Source: Cyclobacterium sp. 1_MG-2023
GTDB taxonomy: Bacteria > Bacteroidota > Bacteroidia > Cytophagales > Cyclobacteriaceae
NCBI RefSeq assembly: GCF_030546805.1
Contig: NZ_JAUOPC010000001.1
Coordinates: 332,081 to 396,080, forward strand
Length of the DNA: 64,000 nucleotides
Direction of reading: 5' to 3'
Shown here: piece by piece, positions 44,481 through 54,600 of the stretch
Layout: each line of letters begins with the position of its first letter
Numbering within the stretch: the first letter of the stretch is position 1
Made by a program: the position numbers and the translations under genes
The notes under the pieces: generated by a model
The model's database searches: none
Told to the model about the DNA's origin: nothing
The model's input: only the letters and a program-made list of their open reading frames with translations

Positions 44481-45110
44481 ATGGCTTTAAAAACTTTTGT
44501 AAAGATAAGTAATGTTAACAACTTAAGCGATGCACGTTATTGTTCGGGAATGTATGTCGACTTAATGGGTTTTTCTCTGGAAAATGAAAATGAATACTTT
44601 GTGAGCCCTACCGCATTCAAAGAAATAACCGATTGGCTATCCGGCCTGGAATATGTTGCTGAATTTTCAAACAGCCATCCTGCTCAAATCTTAGAAACAT
44701 TGATGCAGTATGAGGGGTTTTCTTATATTCAAATAGAAGAAAAACTGCACCTTCCCATGCTTAAAAACTCCAGTTACGGCTTAATTTTCAAGAGTACCAT
44801 CAATAAAGAAGCAGACTTGGATGACCTCATGGATTATGCTGTTTCACTGAAGGAAAACAATGTGATGTTGAACCTAGAAGCTGACCAACCACTGGAAATA
44901 AGTCCTGCAATTCATGATAAACTAAAAACTATTGCTGAGAAATGTGATTTACTGCTTGGATTTGGTTTTGATGAACAGAATATTGAGCAGCTATTGGACC
45001 AAACCCGGATTAAGGGTATCAGCATGAAAGCCGGCCATGAAATCAGACCGGGAATTAAAGATTTTGATGAATTGGCTGATATTTTAGAAACCCTAGAAAT
45101 TGAAGATTAG
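44481..45110 (+). CDS. Degenerate TrpF-like TIM-barrel protein without the catalytic cysteine
   Basis: The 209-residue protein aligns by eye with phosphoribosylanthranilate isomerase: FVKISNVNNLSDA against VKICGITNLEDA, VDLMGF against ADAVGF, and near the end LLLGFGFDEQNI and HEIRPGIKDFDELADIL against the phosphate-binding and terminal helices. The catalytic cysteine is S10 here, the next G is N11, and the region of the catalytic aspartate reads NVMLNLEADQ, without the GGTG that usually follows. It is therefore probably not an active PRAI. No trp gene is nearby. The gene converges with trmB and overlaps it by four bases. Its function is unknown. Confidence 0.65.
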   Translation: MALKTFVKISNVNNLSDARYCSGMYVDLMGFSLENENEYFVSPTAFKEITDWLSGLEYVAEFSNSHPAQILETLMQYEGFSYIQIEEKLHLPMLKNSSYGLIFKSTINKEADLDDLMDYAVSLKENNVMLNLEADQPLEISPAIHDKLKTIAEKCDLLLGFGFDEQNIEQLLDQTRIKGISMKAGHEIRPGIKDFDELADILETLEIED

Positions 45111-45772
45111 GCTTCTTTAAAGCCAAATTCAATGTATTTAATCGTTTCTCCTTTGTCCATAAACATCTTCTCGTACCGCGTCATGATGCCATGATGGATG
45201 TCTTTCCATTCCGATTGGTAAAAGTCTCTAGTATTTTTATAAATGACAATGTCCTCTCTACTTTCAAATAAGTCGAAGGTATATTCATAAAGTCCGGTAT
45301 TATCTGTTTTGAAATGTACATGACCTTCCCGGCCCATGATTTTTTTATACATTTCTAAAAACTTAGGAGAAGTAAGTCTTTTCCTTTCGTCCCTGTCTTT
45401 GGGGCGTGGATCTGGAAAGGTTATCCAGAGTTCATCAATCTCTTTTTCCTCAAATGAATCTTCCAAAAGCTCAATTTGGGTTCTTAAAAAAGCCACATTC
45501 TCTAAACCTTCTGCAATAGCAATGCTACTTCCTTTCCAAATTCTAGAGCCTTTGATATCCACCCCAACAAAATTTTTTGAGGCATCAACCCTGGCTTGCC
45601 CTACGGTAAACTCTCCCCTTCCACAAGCCAGTTCTACCACCAATGGGGCATCACTTTTAAACTGCACGGATTTCCAATTTCCCTTGATCTCTTCAAAAAT
45701 GTCTTTTCCCGGTTGAACCACATTGGCATTTTCTTCATTTTGCCTAAACCGCTCTAGTTTATTTCTTCCCAT
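45107..45772 (-). CDS. trmB: tRNA (guanine-N7-)-methyltransferase
   Basis: The 221-residue protein has the SAM-binding motif VVELACGRGEFTVGQA, followed by FVGVDIKGSRIWKG, the TrmB signature WITFPDPRPKDRDERKRLT and the C-terminal HFKTDNTGLYEY. It methylates G46 of many tRNAs in the cytoplasm. It is the last gene of an operon that starts with the SPOR protein, two bases after folC. Translation of trmB may depend on folC. The length is typical. Confidence 0.95.
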   Translation of the reverse strand: MGRNKLERFRQNEENANVVQPGKDIFEEIKGNWKSVQFKSDAPLVVELACGRGEFTVGQARVDASKNFVGVDIKGSRIWKGSSIAIAEGLENVAFLRTQIELLEDSFEEKEIDELWITFPDPRPKDRDERKRLTSPKFLEMYKKIMGREGHVHFKTDNTGLYEYTFDLFESREDIVIYKNTRDFYQSEWKDIHHGIMTRYEKMFMDKGETIKYIEFGFKEA

Positions 45773-45774
45773 TA

Positions 45775-47082
45775 TTATAAATCATTTATTTCTGCCACAA
45801 CAAAGGTACTTCCTCCTATAAAAATTAAATCCTCTTTTGTTGCCTTTTTTTCTGCTGCCATTCTGGCTTGATTAACATTCTCAATTACCTCCCCTTGCAA
45901 ACCCAATTCAATCGCTAAGCTTTGAAGTTCTTTGGCAGGCATAGCCCTTGGTTGGTCGGCTTGACAAAAGAAATATTCGGCATCTTTAGGTAGTTTTTCA
46001 AGCACCTTATAATGGGCCTTGTCTTTTACCATTCCCAAAATCATATAAAGCTTTTTCCGGCCTTTTAATACCAACAGCTGGTCAATAATTTCTTGAATTC
46101 CATCTTCATTATGACCTGTATCACAAATGGTTAGTGGTTCTGTAGAGAGAATTTGCCAGCGCCCTTTCAGTCCGGTATTAGGGATAATATGGGACAAGCC
46201 CTCTTTTATATGTTCGGGATGAAGTTGCAAACCCAATGCATTCAATTGATCCAAGGCCACTATAATTGCCGGGAGGTTTTTGGCTTGATAACTCCCCAGT
46301 AGATCCAATTCTATATTGGCTACAGTAGCTGCACTACCGGAAAGTGAATATTGGGCCAGGCTTTTATCTTTAGATTGTCTATTGTATCCGGTAAAATTCA
46401 CTTTCAAAGATTGATCTGCAAAGATGATATTGGCCTTACGATCAGCCGCAATGGTGCGAAAAACACTAGCTGTCTTATCTTGGGTTTGCCCAATTACGAC
46501 CGGCACATGTTCTTTGATAATCCCTGCTTTCTCAAATGCAATCTTATCTAAGGTATCTCCCAGAAACTGCTCATGGTCAAAACCTATATTGGTTATGATG
46601 CTGAGAAGCGGATGGATAACATTTGTACTGTCAAATCTTCCTCCCATACCTGTCTCGATTACAGCATAATCGATCCCTTGTTTGGCAAAATAAGCAAAAG
46701 AGAGAGCCACGGTCATTTCAAAAAAACTAGGCTTCAGTTCCAGTAGATAATCTTTATTGGCTTCAACAAACTGTACGACCTCATTTTCGGGGATTTCTAT
46801 TCCATTTATTTTGATTCGTTCTCTAAAGGATTTTAGATGTGGGGAGGTATATAGGCCGGTGGTATATCCTGCTGCTTGCAATACAGCGGCCAGAGCATGT
46901 GCTGTACTCCCCTTTCCATTGGTTCCGGCAATATGAATACTTTTGAACTTATGTTGGGGGTTTCCGAGGTGCGCACAAAGTTTTAGGGTATTGCTTAAGT
47001 CTTTTTTAAAAGCAGCACCTCCAACCCGCTGAAACATGGGCAAGGCCTGAAACAGAAAGTCCAGGGAGGATTGATAATTCAT
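45775..47082 (-). CDS. folC: Dihydrofolate synthase/folylpolyglutamate synthase
   Basis: The ATG at 47082 is preferred over a TTG nine bases before it. The 435-residue ligase of the Mur-ligase type has the P-loop IAGTNGKGSTAH near residue 53, LYTSPHLKSFRERI, the catalytic region VIETGMGGRFDSTN and ITNIGFDHEQFLGDT. The C-terminal domain carries CDTGHNEDGI and MILGMVKDK. It adds glutamate to dihydropteroate and to folates. It sits between the TonB-like gene and trmB, with gaps of 9 and 2 bases. Confidence 0.95.
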   Translation of the reverse strand: MNYQSSLDFLFQALPMFQRVGGAAFKKDLSNTLKLCAHLGNPQHKFKSIHIAGTNGKGSTAHALAAVLQAAGYTTGLYTSPHLKSFRERIKINGIEIPENEVVQFVEANKDYLLELKPSFFEMTVALSFAYFAKQGIDYAVIETGMGGRFDSTNVIHPLLSIITNIGFDHEQFLGDTLDKIAFEKAGIIKEHVPVVIGQTQDKTASVFRTIAADRKANIIFADQSLKVNFTGYNRQSKDKSLAQYSLSGSAATVANIELDLLGSYQAKNLPAIIVALDQLNALGLQLHPEHIKEGLSHIIPNTGLKGRWQILSTEPLTICDTGHNEDGIQEIIDQLLVLKGRKKLYMILGMVKDKAHYKVLEKLPKDAEYFFCQADQPRAMPAKELQSLAIELGLQGEVIENVNQARMAAEKKATKEDLIFIGGSTFVVAEINDL

Positions 47083-47091
47083 GGGGATCAA

Positions 47092-48045
47092 TTAATCTAC
47101 GCGGATGATAAAGGTGATTTTTCCTTTGGAATACTCAGCAATGGTATTTCCACTTTGTGGTTTAAAGGTCAAGCTGTTGACTACTTTACGGTAATAATTC
47201 AATACTTCATTACTTACATTATAAGTATCTGGAATGGCCTGTACAATCCTTCCGCTATCATTGATGGTAATGTTAAAGACAATTTTGCCATTCCTATTGG
47301 ACACCCTGTCTTGGATATTGGGTTTGGAGGCAAAATCCCAACCCGCCAGGTCCAGGTCATACCCGGCTCCATCTCCGGTATTTCCTTTGCCTGACTGTAA
47401 AATGGATCGTCCATCGATGGTGCCATTTGGCTTACCTTCATCCCCTGTCTGGGAACTGTTTCCTTGACTGCTTCCGGTGGTAGCTTGATTGCCGCTTCCT
47501 GTGGTCCCACCCGCTCCAAATATTGCTCTGGGATCAACTTTAGGTTCTGGCTTTTCAACTTTTTCTGGTTGTGGTTCTTCTTCAGGTTCGCTTTTTACAG
47601 GTACTTCTGCCTTCTTGGTCGTTTCTTTGGTACTTTCCTTCTTTTCTACCGGCTTAGGTTCTGCTTTTACCGGACTAGGTGCTTTAGAAACAGCTTCAAT
47701 TTTTGGCTCACTTTTTTGAACCTCAGCGGGAGAAGGATTCGATTGCGGTGGGCTTACAGGTGTTATATTTTCTGTGGGTTCAGGAGCAGGCTCACCCGGG
47801 GCCGGCGCCTCTTCGGCCGTTTCTTGACTTGTAGAAGGGGGTGTTTCTGTGGGTTTTGCATCGGATCCCATATCTGAAAAACCCAGGTTTAACTCCAGTC
47901 CAAATTGAGACATGGGTGGATCAGGTTGCTTCCACACCATAATAAAATAAAAGCCAATCAATAACATTACATTAATGATTAAAGTAATGATAATTGCTTT
48001 TCTATTATTCTCTACAGTAGCTTTATGGTCCTCCCAAATTTCCAT
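47092..48045 (-). CDS. TonB/TolA-like energy transducer
   Basis: The 317-residue protein has a short cytoplasmic start, one membrane helix (about 18-37, AIIITLIINVMLLIGFYFIM) and a long Pro/Glu/Lys/Ser-rich periplasmic spacer (about 60-175). A glycine-rich part follows, then a C-terminal domain (about 240-317) with NGKIVFNITINDSGRI and YSKGKITFIIRVD. This fits the TonB-like C-terminal fold. ExbD and ExbB genes lie directly upstream. It should transmit proton-motive force to an outer-membrane protein, perhaps the barrel encoded at 49941-51614. Confidence 0.85.
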   Translation of the reverse strand: MEIWEDHKATVENNRKAIIITLIINVMLLIGFYFIMVWKQPDPPMSQFGLELNLGFSDMGSDAKPTETPPSTSQETAEEAPAPGEPAPEPTENITPVSPPQSNPSPAEVQKSEPKIEAVSKAPSPVKAEPKPVEKKESTKETTKKAEVPVKSEPEEEPQPEKVEKPEPKVDPRAIFGAGGTTGSGNQATTGSSQGNSSQTGDEGKPNGTIDGRSILQSGKGNTGDGAGYDLDLAGWDFASKPNIQDRVSNRNGKIVFNITINDSGRIVQAIPDTYNVSNEVLNYYRKVVNSLTFKPQSGNTIAEYSKGKITFIIRVD

Positions 48046-48048
48046 CCT

Positions 48049-48441
48049 TTACTTAAACGGTTGTGTTGCAATGGTTACATTGGCATCTAAACTTGCAGCA
48101 ATTCCCCCAATTTCTACCAGATATTCTACAGGAACTTCTTTGTCTATATGCAATACCACGTAGCCTTTGTTCTCATTCAATAAGCTGGTTAATTCGGCTT
48201 TCACCTGATCTCTATTTACCTGCTTGTCATTGACAGCAAATCTTAAGTCCTTTGTAATACTAACGGTCACCTCTTGCATAACGATGTCTGAACTTTCGCT
48301 GGAAGGTAAATTCACCGGAAGTCCCGAAGGGGTAATAAAGGATGAGGTAAGCATAAAAAATATAAGCAATAGAAAAATAATATCCGTCATGGACGACATG
48401 CTGAAACTAGTTTCTATCTTATTTTTTGACTGAAGTGCCAT
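48049..48441 (-). CDS. exbD: ExbD/TolR-family biopolymer transport protein
   Basis: The ATG at 48441 (MALQSKNKIETSFSMSSMTD) fits the family better than an ATG 36 bases further upstream, which would lie inside exbB. The 130-residue protein has one membrane helix with the conserved aspartate in SMTDIIFLLLIFFM. A periplasmic domain follows (VNLPSSESSD, VSITKDLRFAVNDKQV, HIDKEVPVEYLVEI). It works with ExbB as a proton-driven motor for the TonB-like protein. The gap to exbB is one base. Confidence 0.9.
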   Translation of the reverse strand: MALQSKNKIETSFSMSSMTDIIFLLLIFFMLTSSFITPSGLPVNLPSSESSDIVMQEVTVSITKDLRFAVNDKQVNRDQVKAELTSLLNENKGYVVLHIDKEVPVEYLVEIGGIAASLDANVTIATQPFK

Positions 48442-48442
48442 A

Positions 48443-49144
48443 TTACTTTTTATCCTGTAAAAGATCGATAAACTCAATCGTAGTGTACTCCATATTGTGG
48501 ATCAATTTGGAAACCCTGGTTACCAAATAATTGTAGCCCAAATAAGCCACAATCCCCACCACCAATCCTGTGGCAGTCGTAATCATTGCTTCATATATAC
48601 CGGTAGAGAGCAATTTTGGAGAAACCATTCCTTCCTCTTGGGCTACTCCTATAAAAGCACGAATCATGCCAGCAACGGTTCCTAGGAAGCCGATCATAGG
48701 CGCAGCACCGGAGACAGTAGCCAAAAGGCCAAGGTTTTTCTCTAGCTTATAGATTTCTATTTTACCTACATTTTCTATGGCTACTTCAATGTTTTTAAGT
48801 GGGCTTCCTATTCTCTCCAATCCTTTTGAAATCATATGGGCCACCGGTGTCTCTTCTCCTTGGCATACCATTTTTGCTTGCTCAATATTTCCACTTTGAA
48901 CCATCATTTTCACCTGGTCTATCATTCCCTTAGGCGTCTTAGATGCCTTCTTTAGGGTGATGATGCGTTCTACGAAGATAAAAATGGCCAGGATAAAAAG
49001 TAAGTAAAGTGGAATCATCATATAGCCCCCTTTGATCATTAAATCTAATAGACCAATATCATTGGAGCCGGTGCCTTCCATAAGGGCAAGTGAATCTACA
49101 GCCGGAAGGCCATCACTGGTTGACAAAGTTTGTAGTAAAGTCAT
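48443..49144 (-). CDS. exbB: MotA/TolQ/ExbB proton channel protein
   Basis: The 233-residue protein has an N-terminal periplasmic stretch, a first helix (about 36-58, GGYMMIPLYLLFILAIFIFV), a cytoplasmic region, and two more helices with GLLATVSGAAPMIGFLGTVA and MITTATGLVVGIVAYLG. The G-T and T-A positions of the proton path are present. It is a canonical ExbB and clearly different from the HmuU-type protein at 4841-5440. It forms the motor with ExbD. Confidence 0.92.
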   Translation of the reverse strand: MTLLQTLSTSDGLPAVDSLALMEGTGSNDIGLLDLMIKGGYMMIPLYLLFILAIFIFVERIITLKKASKTPKGMIDQVKMMVQSGNIEQAKMVCQGEETPVAHMISKGLERIGSPLKNIEVAIENVGKIEIYKLEKNLGLLATVSGAAPMIGFLGTVAGMIRAFIGVAQEEGMVSPKLLSTGIYEAMITTATGLVVGIVAYLGYNYLVTRVSKLIHNMEYTTIEFIDLLQDKK

Positions 49145-49145
49145 A

Positions 49146-49802
49146 TTAATATTTCAAAACCCATAAGTTTTCTTCAAAATTGTCCTGAAAGCTTTCTCTG
49201 GCTTCCAAGGCCAGATCCACATTCTCAAACTGCCCAATGGCCAGCCTGTAATAATGAATCTTTCCGTAAGGATGTATCAAAAACGTATTCTCTCCGGCTT
49301 TATTGAGTTTATCCGAATAATCTCTAGCAAGATCATCATCTATAAAGCTTCCTACCACTAAAAAATACCTAGGTGAAGCCTCTCTGGCATCAATTTCTAT
49401 CAATTGTGGAGTTGTTTCTTCTGCAGGTTCAGATTCCTCAACTACCGCTTCCGGAACTTCTTCTTTGGTTGCAGGGGCCGGCTTTTCAACTTGATCCGTA
49501 CTGGCTGTATTTTTTGATGGTTGCTGATCGAGTGTATCAAAAAGACCGAAATAATATAGCCCGAAACCCAAGCCCAATATCAGCAATAAAATGATCAAAA
49601 AGATACCAACTGTATTGTCTTTCTTTTCTTCTTCTGCCGGAGGATTATTTTTGGATGGCTTAGCAGATTTTTTCTTTCCTGAGCTTGAAATTGACCCGGC
49701 TGCTTTAGCTCCTTCCAATGGTGTTACATTGACCGGTGGCAAGCCAAAGTCCTCATCATTATCGGATTGGCTGTTATGATCCTTGGAATTTTTGTCAGAC
49801 AT
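49146..49802 (-). CDS. SPOR-domain membrane protein
   Basis: The 218-residue protein has a cytoplasmic N-terminal part of about 65 residues, one membrane helix (about 67-87, VGIFLIILLLILGLGFGLYY), a Glu/Pro-rich linker and a SPOR domain (about 143-218, PRYFLVVGSFIDDDLARDY). SPOR domains bind peptidoglycan that lacks stem peptides, at division sites. It is the first gene of a six-gene unit (SPOR, exbB, exbD, TonB-like, folC, trmB), where all gaps are below ten bases. It may tether the motor to the cell wall; this is an inference. Confidence 0.88.
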   Translation of the reverse strand: MSDKNSKDHNSQSDNDEDFGLPPVNVTPLEGAKAAGSISSSGKKKSAKPSKNNPPAEEEKKDNTVGIFLIILLLILGLGFGLYYFGLFDTLDQQPSKNTASTDQVEKPAPATKEEVPEAVVEESEPAEETTPQLIEIDAREASPRYFLVVGSFIDDDLARDYSDKLNKAGENTFLIHPYGKIHYYRLAIGQFENVDLALEARESFQDNFEENLWVLKY

Positions 49803-49940
49803 CTTAAAAATTGTTATTTTAATCCACTAAGCTAAAGCAAAACCAGCAAATCGCCAATATTGACACCAATAAATCCCCTCTTCCTCAAATTATATTTTTT
49901 GGGACTTACCTCTCTTTTTGTATCGGATTGTTCGTTTTTA

Positions 49941-51614
49941 TCAAAATTTAAAACTCAGTCCACCTATCAATTGAATCCCCCGAACAGGGTAATTGCTAAA
50001 GCGTTGGTATTTTTGATTTAGCAGATTGTTACCATAGGCGAAAGCAGAAATTCTTTCTGTAATTGCATAATCAGCACCTATTTGAAGGTCCACAAGCGTA
50101 CCAAGTATTCTCTGGTTGTCAGATACCAAATTTATCGCATTAATCCCTCCCATCGCATTGACATTGGCATGTACCAGCCATTTATCGTCTGGGGTAAAGG
50201 TATTGTTTAAATTCACCTCCCACTCCGGTCTTTGCCAAGCAAAGCTAATTTCATCCAATGTATAATGGTAATAATGGGCTGAAGCGTCTAATTGATACCA
50301 ATCATCGAAAATAAGATCTAGGGAAGCATGGTATTCCAATACCTTGGAATTATTGTCATAAATTAATTGGAAGCGAGTACTGTCCATTTCATTGTTTCCA
50401 TAAAAATGCATATTGGTGAAATCGCCATACTTAAAACCTATTTTATAATTTACCTGGTCATTGGCTTTGCCGGTGATTCCCGCATCTATTTGGAAATTTT
50501 GAATGGTATTTTTCAGGTTTTCTGAAGGTCCTAAAAATGGATTTTCCTGGATAAAGTCATAATAGGTATTTCTAATGACATCCCCTTCGTAAGTTCCATA
50601 AATCCCAAGTTCAGGAACCACAAAGTAGGACATTTTCAAAATAGGGAAAATATGAAAATCTTCAGTTTTATTGGGAACAATATCATTCTCCTGGACCACA
50701 TTCGCACCTACTTTGATCTTGAAGGACTCTTTGGCATATTGTACATAAGGTTGTAACCTAAAATAGTTCCGCTTGATATCTTCATAATAAATATCCTGAG
50801 GTGAAGTAAAGGCCAAAAGGCTATTGATGCCACCCTTTAGAAAGTCATTGGCCCTAAACCCGGCATTGGCTCGAATCAATACTTCACTTTCTTTGGCCTC
50901 ATATCGATCATTGAAAAGCCTTAAAGCAAGGTTGGCCTCATAATCAAACGGCTCAGTTTTATCCACACGTCTTAATCCTGCCATGACTTTGAAAGTACCA
51001 AAAACCTGACGAATGGAGTCTTGCATTATATCAGTTTCCGGATCCGGCGTATATCCATAGAAGTGGTGCATATCCCTTTCGTATCCCAGCCTTCCAAATA
51101 TTTCAAAATCATCCCTGTAAAGACTACCATTCAATAATAAGTCGGTATGGTCTTCAGCTGAGTTTTTCCCATCCACAGGGCCGGTATAGAAGCCCTGGTG
51201 CTTAATGTGTGCTCCATAGGTATAATCGTCATTGTCCAGACTGTGGTAATCTGCTTGGATTAGTGGGGAAGAATAATTGCCATACCCCAACTTTACAATG
51301 GCTTGGGTTTGGTCACTTTCAGGCTTAGGAAAGGGTTTCTGATAGGGTTGAAAATTCACATCAACCGGAGCAAGGGTTGCCGCAAAATTCTTTACCTGGT
51401 AGGTATAATTGATGGAAGTAGATACCTGAGGTAAGGCAGGGCTTTTTTCAAAAACCCTGGATTGCCTGGGTAAGCTTAAAACCCTGTCTTTACGAATAAT
51501 AAATTCCGTATCCCTGATTTCTCCTCTTTGCGGGTCCGTCTCCTCTTGAGAATATCCTTGGACAACACCTGTCAATACCAACAGCCCAGTTATTAAATTT
51601 CTTAAATTCTTCAT
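49941..51614 (-). CDS. Outer-membrane receptor-like barrel without a plug domain
   Basis: The 557-residue protein has a signal peptide (NLITGLLVLTGVVQGYSQ), about 75 residues of proline-rich linker, then a beta barrel with many amphipathic strands (QAIVKLGYGNYSSPLIQADY, FKIKVGANVV, YKIGFKYGDF, YALGF-like turns). It ends in NYPVRGIQLIGGLSFKF with a terminal phenylalanine. The strands and the end resemble TonB-dependent receptors, but neither a plug domain nor a carboxypeptidase-like domain is visible, and the length is below that of receptors. It overlaps the upstream TPR gene by one base, so the two act together. A substrate cannot be named. Confidence 0.7.
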   Translation of the reverse strand: MKNLRNLITGLLVLTGVVQGYSQEETDPQRGEIRDTEFIIRKDRVLSLPRQSRVFEKSPALPQVSTSINYTYQVKNFAATLAPVDVNFQPYQKPFPKPESDQTQAIVKLGYGNYSSPLIQADYHSLDNDDYTYGAHIKHQGFYTGPVDGKNSAEDHTDLLLNGSLYRDDFEIFGRLGYERDMHHFYGYTPDPETDIMQDSIRQVFGTFKVMAGLRRVDKTEPFDYEANLALRLFNDRYEAKESEVLIRANAGFRANDFLKGGINSLLAFTSPQDIYYEDIKRNYFRLQPYVQYAKESFKIKVGANVVQENDIVPNKTEDFHIFPILKMSYFVVPELGIYGTYEGDVIRNTYYDFIQENPFLGPSENLKNTIQNFQIDAGITGKANDQVNYKIGFKYGDFTNMHFYGNNEMDSTRFQLIYDNNSKVLEYHASLDLIFDDWYQLDASAHYYHYTLDEISFAWQRPEWEVNLNNTFTPDDKWLVHANVNAMGGINAINLVSDNQRILGTLVDLQIGADYAITERISAFAYGNNLLNQKYQRFSNYPVRGIQLIGGLSFKF

Positions 51615-54600
51615 TAATTGGCTAAGTTGATGGTTTGCAATAAAGTTTCTGCTTCCTCTTTGACCGACTCATCTGAGGCATTTTCAATGATGGACTCTAA
51701 AGTTGCTTTGGCCTGAAATTTTTCCTCCATGGCTATATAATTCTGGGCAAGTACAATAAACTGCTTGCCATACCAATAAGCATACTGAGTAAAAGGTTGA
51801 GAATTATCAAAAATCAATTCATTGGAAGCTTCATATTCACCCTTTCGATTTAAGTTCAGTGCCATTTTATACAAGGCTTCAGCCCCTTGGACGGTCTTAT
51901 GGGTTTCCATTAATTGCCGGTAAACTTCCATTGCTTGAGCTTCCGCCTTGGTGTTTTCTAATGACTTGGCCTTTATCAAAAGTGCATTGGGCGCTGAATC
52001 AATGGTGATACTGCCAAGTTCAAGTATTTTATCTGCATTGATAATGGCTTCTTTGTAATTTTGTGTTTCAAAATAAGCCTGCATCAAACCGTAGGTAGCT
52101 TCGTATTCCTCCGCTTTGCTCCTAGCATTTTTTGCAATGAACTGGAAAGAAGGTATTGATTTTGCAAAATTGCCATTTTCAAACTCAATCTGTCCTATCT
52201 TTTGATAAACACGGCTTTTGAGGTTGTTGTCACTGGTATTCTCTATTTCATAGAAAATAGCCAATGCCTTGGTTTTATCTCCCAACCTAAAATTGGCGTC
52301 TCCTAAATAATATTTTGCCTCCGGAACTTGAGCTGAATTTGGATAATTCCTAATAAAGTTTTCCAATGCAGTGATGGCATCTCGGTAAGACTGATTGAAA
52401 ACCAGGCTCTTTGCAGCTGAAAATTCAACGTTTTGAAGGTTATTATTGCTAGGATTGGATTTTCTATATCCGGACAGATAAGTGGAAAACTCCTGCGACC
52501 TACCCTGCAAAGACAAACTCTCTTGCAAACCAACCAAGGCCGTTTCGCCATTTTCTGAATTTGGATAATTATCCAAGATCATTTTATAATCCTCTATGGC
52601 CTGATCATAATCTTTCAAAGAATAGTTGGCAACAGCTCTGCCCTCTAAAGCATAGGGTATAAATGGACTGTTTGGTTTTTTGCTAATCAATTGAGAAAAC
52701 ACATCCCTTGCTTGGCTATAGTTGAGTTCTTCCATGTGTATTTGTGCCTTCTGATAGAGGGCATCTTCCATGTATAGACTATTCGGATAATTGTTAATGA
52801 CCATGTCCAATTGCCTAATCGCCTCTCTATTGTTATTTTGGAAATTGGCTACCACTCCCCCTCTGAAATAAGCATAATCACTATATTGATTGTTTTCTGC
52901 TACTGCCCTTCTAAAAACATTGGCTGCATCGGTGAATTTCTTCTGAACATAATAGGTATCACCCAACCTCACAAACGCATCTTCATAGTGTTGCTTATCA
53001 CTGCTGTTTTTTAATTTATCGGTATAGGTTTTAAACTGCCTTTCCGCTTTTTCATATTGTCCATCATTAAAATAAGCATAGCCCAAACCATAATGAGCCC
53101 TGATCAAACTTGGATCCATTGAAGGAGGGTTCATGCTGATCAATCTCTCATAAGCCTGTATGGCTGCTGCTGCATTATTATTGGCAGCATTGGCCTCGCC
53201 TTTCCAAAATTGGGCTTGAAATTGAAGGGACTTATTTACCGGAAATTGCAAGGACTTGGTCAGCATTTGTTGAGTGCCTTTCAAATTGTTGTCCCTGTAA
53301 TAGGTCATGGCTTGGTAGAAAGTTACTTTCTGATAGGCTTCTTGAATCCTTCTGGACTTATTGTTCATTTTCTCCATATGGCCGATGGCCCGGAGATAAT
53401 TGTTGGTATTCACCAGCGCATCACTGAGCAAGTTTTCTGCAGCTGTTTTTTGACTCCCTTGAGGATAATCATTCAGGTACTTGTCCAGGGCAGTAATGGC
53501 CTCTTGAAATTTACCCAATTCCAAACTAACTTTCGCATAATTGAAAAGGGCTTCTTCTTTAATTTCCGGCCTAAAGTCCATTTTGTAGGCTGCATTGAAA
53601 CTATTGGCTGCAAAAGGTAAATTTTTCTGTTGCACATAGGCATAACCTAAAAAATAACTAGCCAAATGCCCTAGCTCATCGTTCACCAAAGCTACTTCTT
53701 TAAAAAACTGGCTTGCTTCGGCAAACTGCTTGTTTTCATAATGGGCTACACCAGCCTTGTATTGTTGATCTCTGGAAAGCTTTCCTTTATTGGAAGATAC
53801 AAAGCCCATATAGTGAAAAGCGGCTTGGGCATAATTCCGTTTTTCATAATATGCTTCTGCCAATAACAAGTGAATTTGTTCACTACTCTCCAAATTCTTC
53901 TTATTTACTATTGGAGCAGCATAGGCTATCAGGGTGTCCAATTTATTTTGTCGGTAATATATACCTGCCAACATATAAGGAACCTTTAAACTGTATTCAG
54001 CAGATTTCTCTGCCTCCTTAAAATCTTTGGCAGCAGCTTCAAAGTCGCCTTCTTCAAAAGAACAATAACCTGCATAAAAATAGGCACTGGCCAGATAAGG
54101 GCTACGATAAGTTTTTGCCCTTTCAAAATAGGCTTTGGCTTGGCTAAAATTCTTTAACTGAAAGTAACTGTAACCCATTTTAAAAAACAATTCAGGGTGT
54201 CTTTCAGTGCTTAAGGGTACATTTCTAAGCAAATCAAAATTGCCAATGGCCTTTTTGTAATTTTTGCTTTGAAAGTAGTCATTCCCTAATATCCAAGCTG
54301 CTTCATTTCTTAATGATTCATTGGGATAATCCAAAATAAAGGCATCCATCAAGGAGGAGCCTTCAGGGAAATCACCTCGCAAGGCAGATAATGCCCTATA
54401 GTAAGCAATGGCTACTTCTCGGCTATTGTCCTTTGTATCCGGATGTGAAGACAACCTATCAAAGGCCTCTCTAGAGGAAGAAAATTGATCTTTGTGAAAC
54501 AGTTCAAGGGCATCTTGAAATTTAGCTTCGAGGCTTGTTTGATGTAAACCGGATTGGGTATAAGCCTGACTGTAAATTAGCAAGGATAAACCATATAATA

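Noticed and set aside
47464-47877. 137-codon frame on the plus strand opposite the TonB-like gene
   Set aside because: It mirrors the Pro/Glu/Lys-rich spacer of the TonB-like protein, giving an artificial F/R/C-rich translation.
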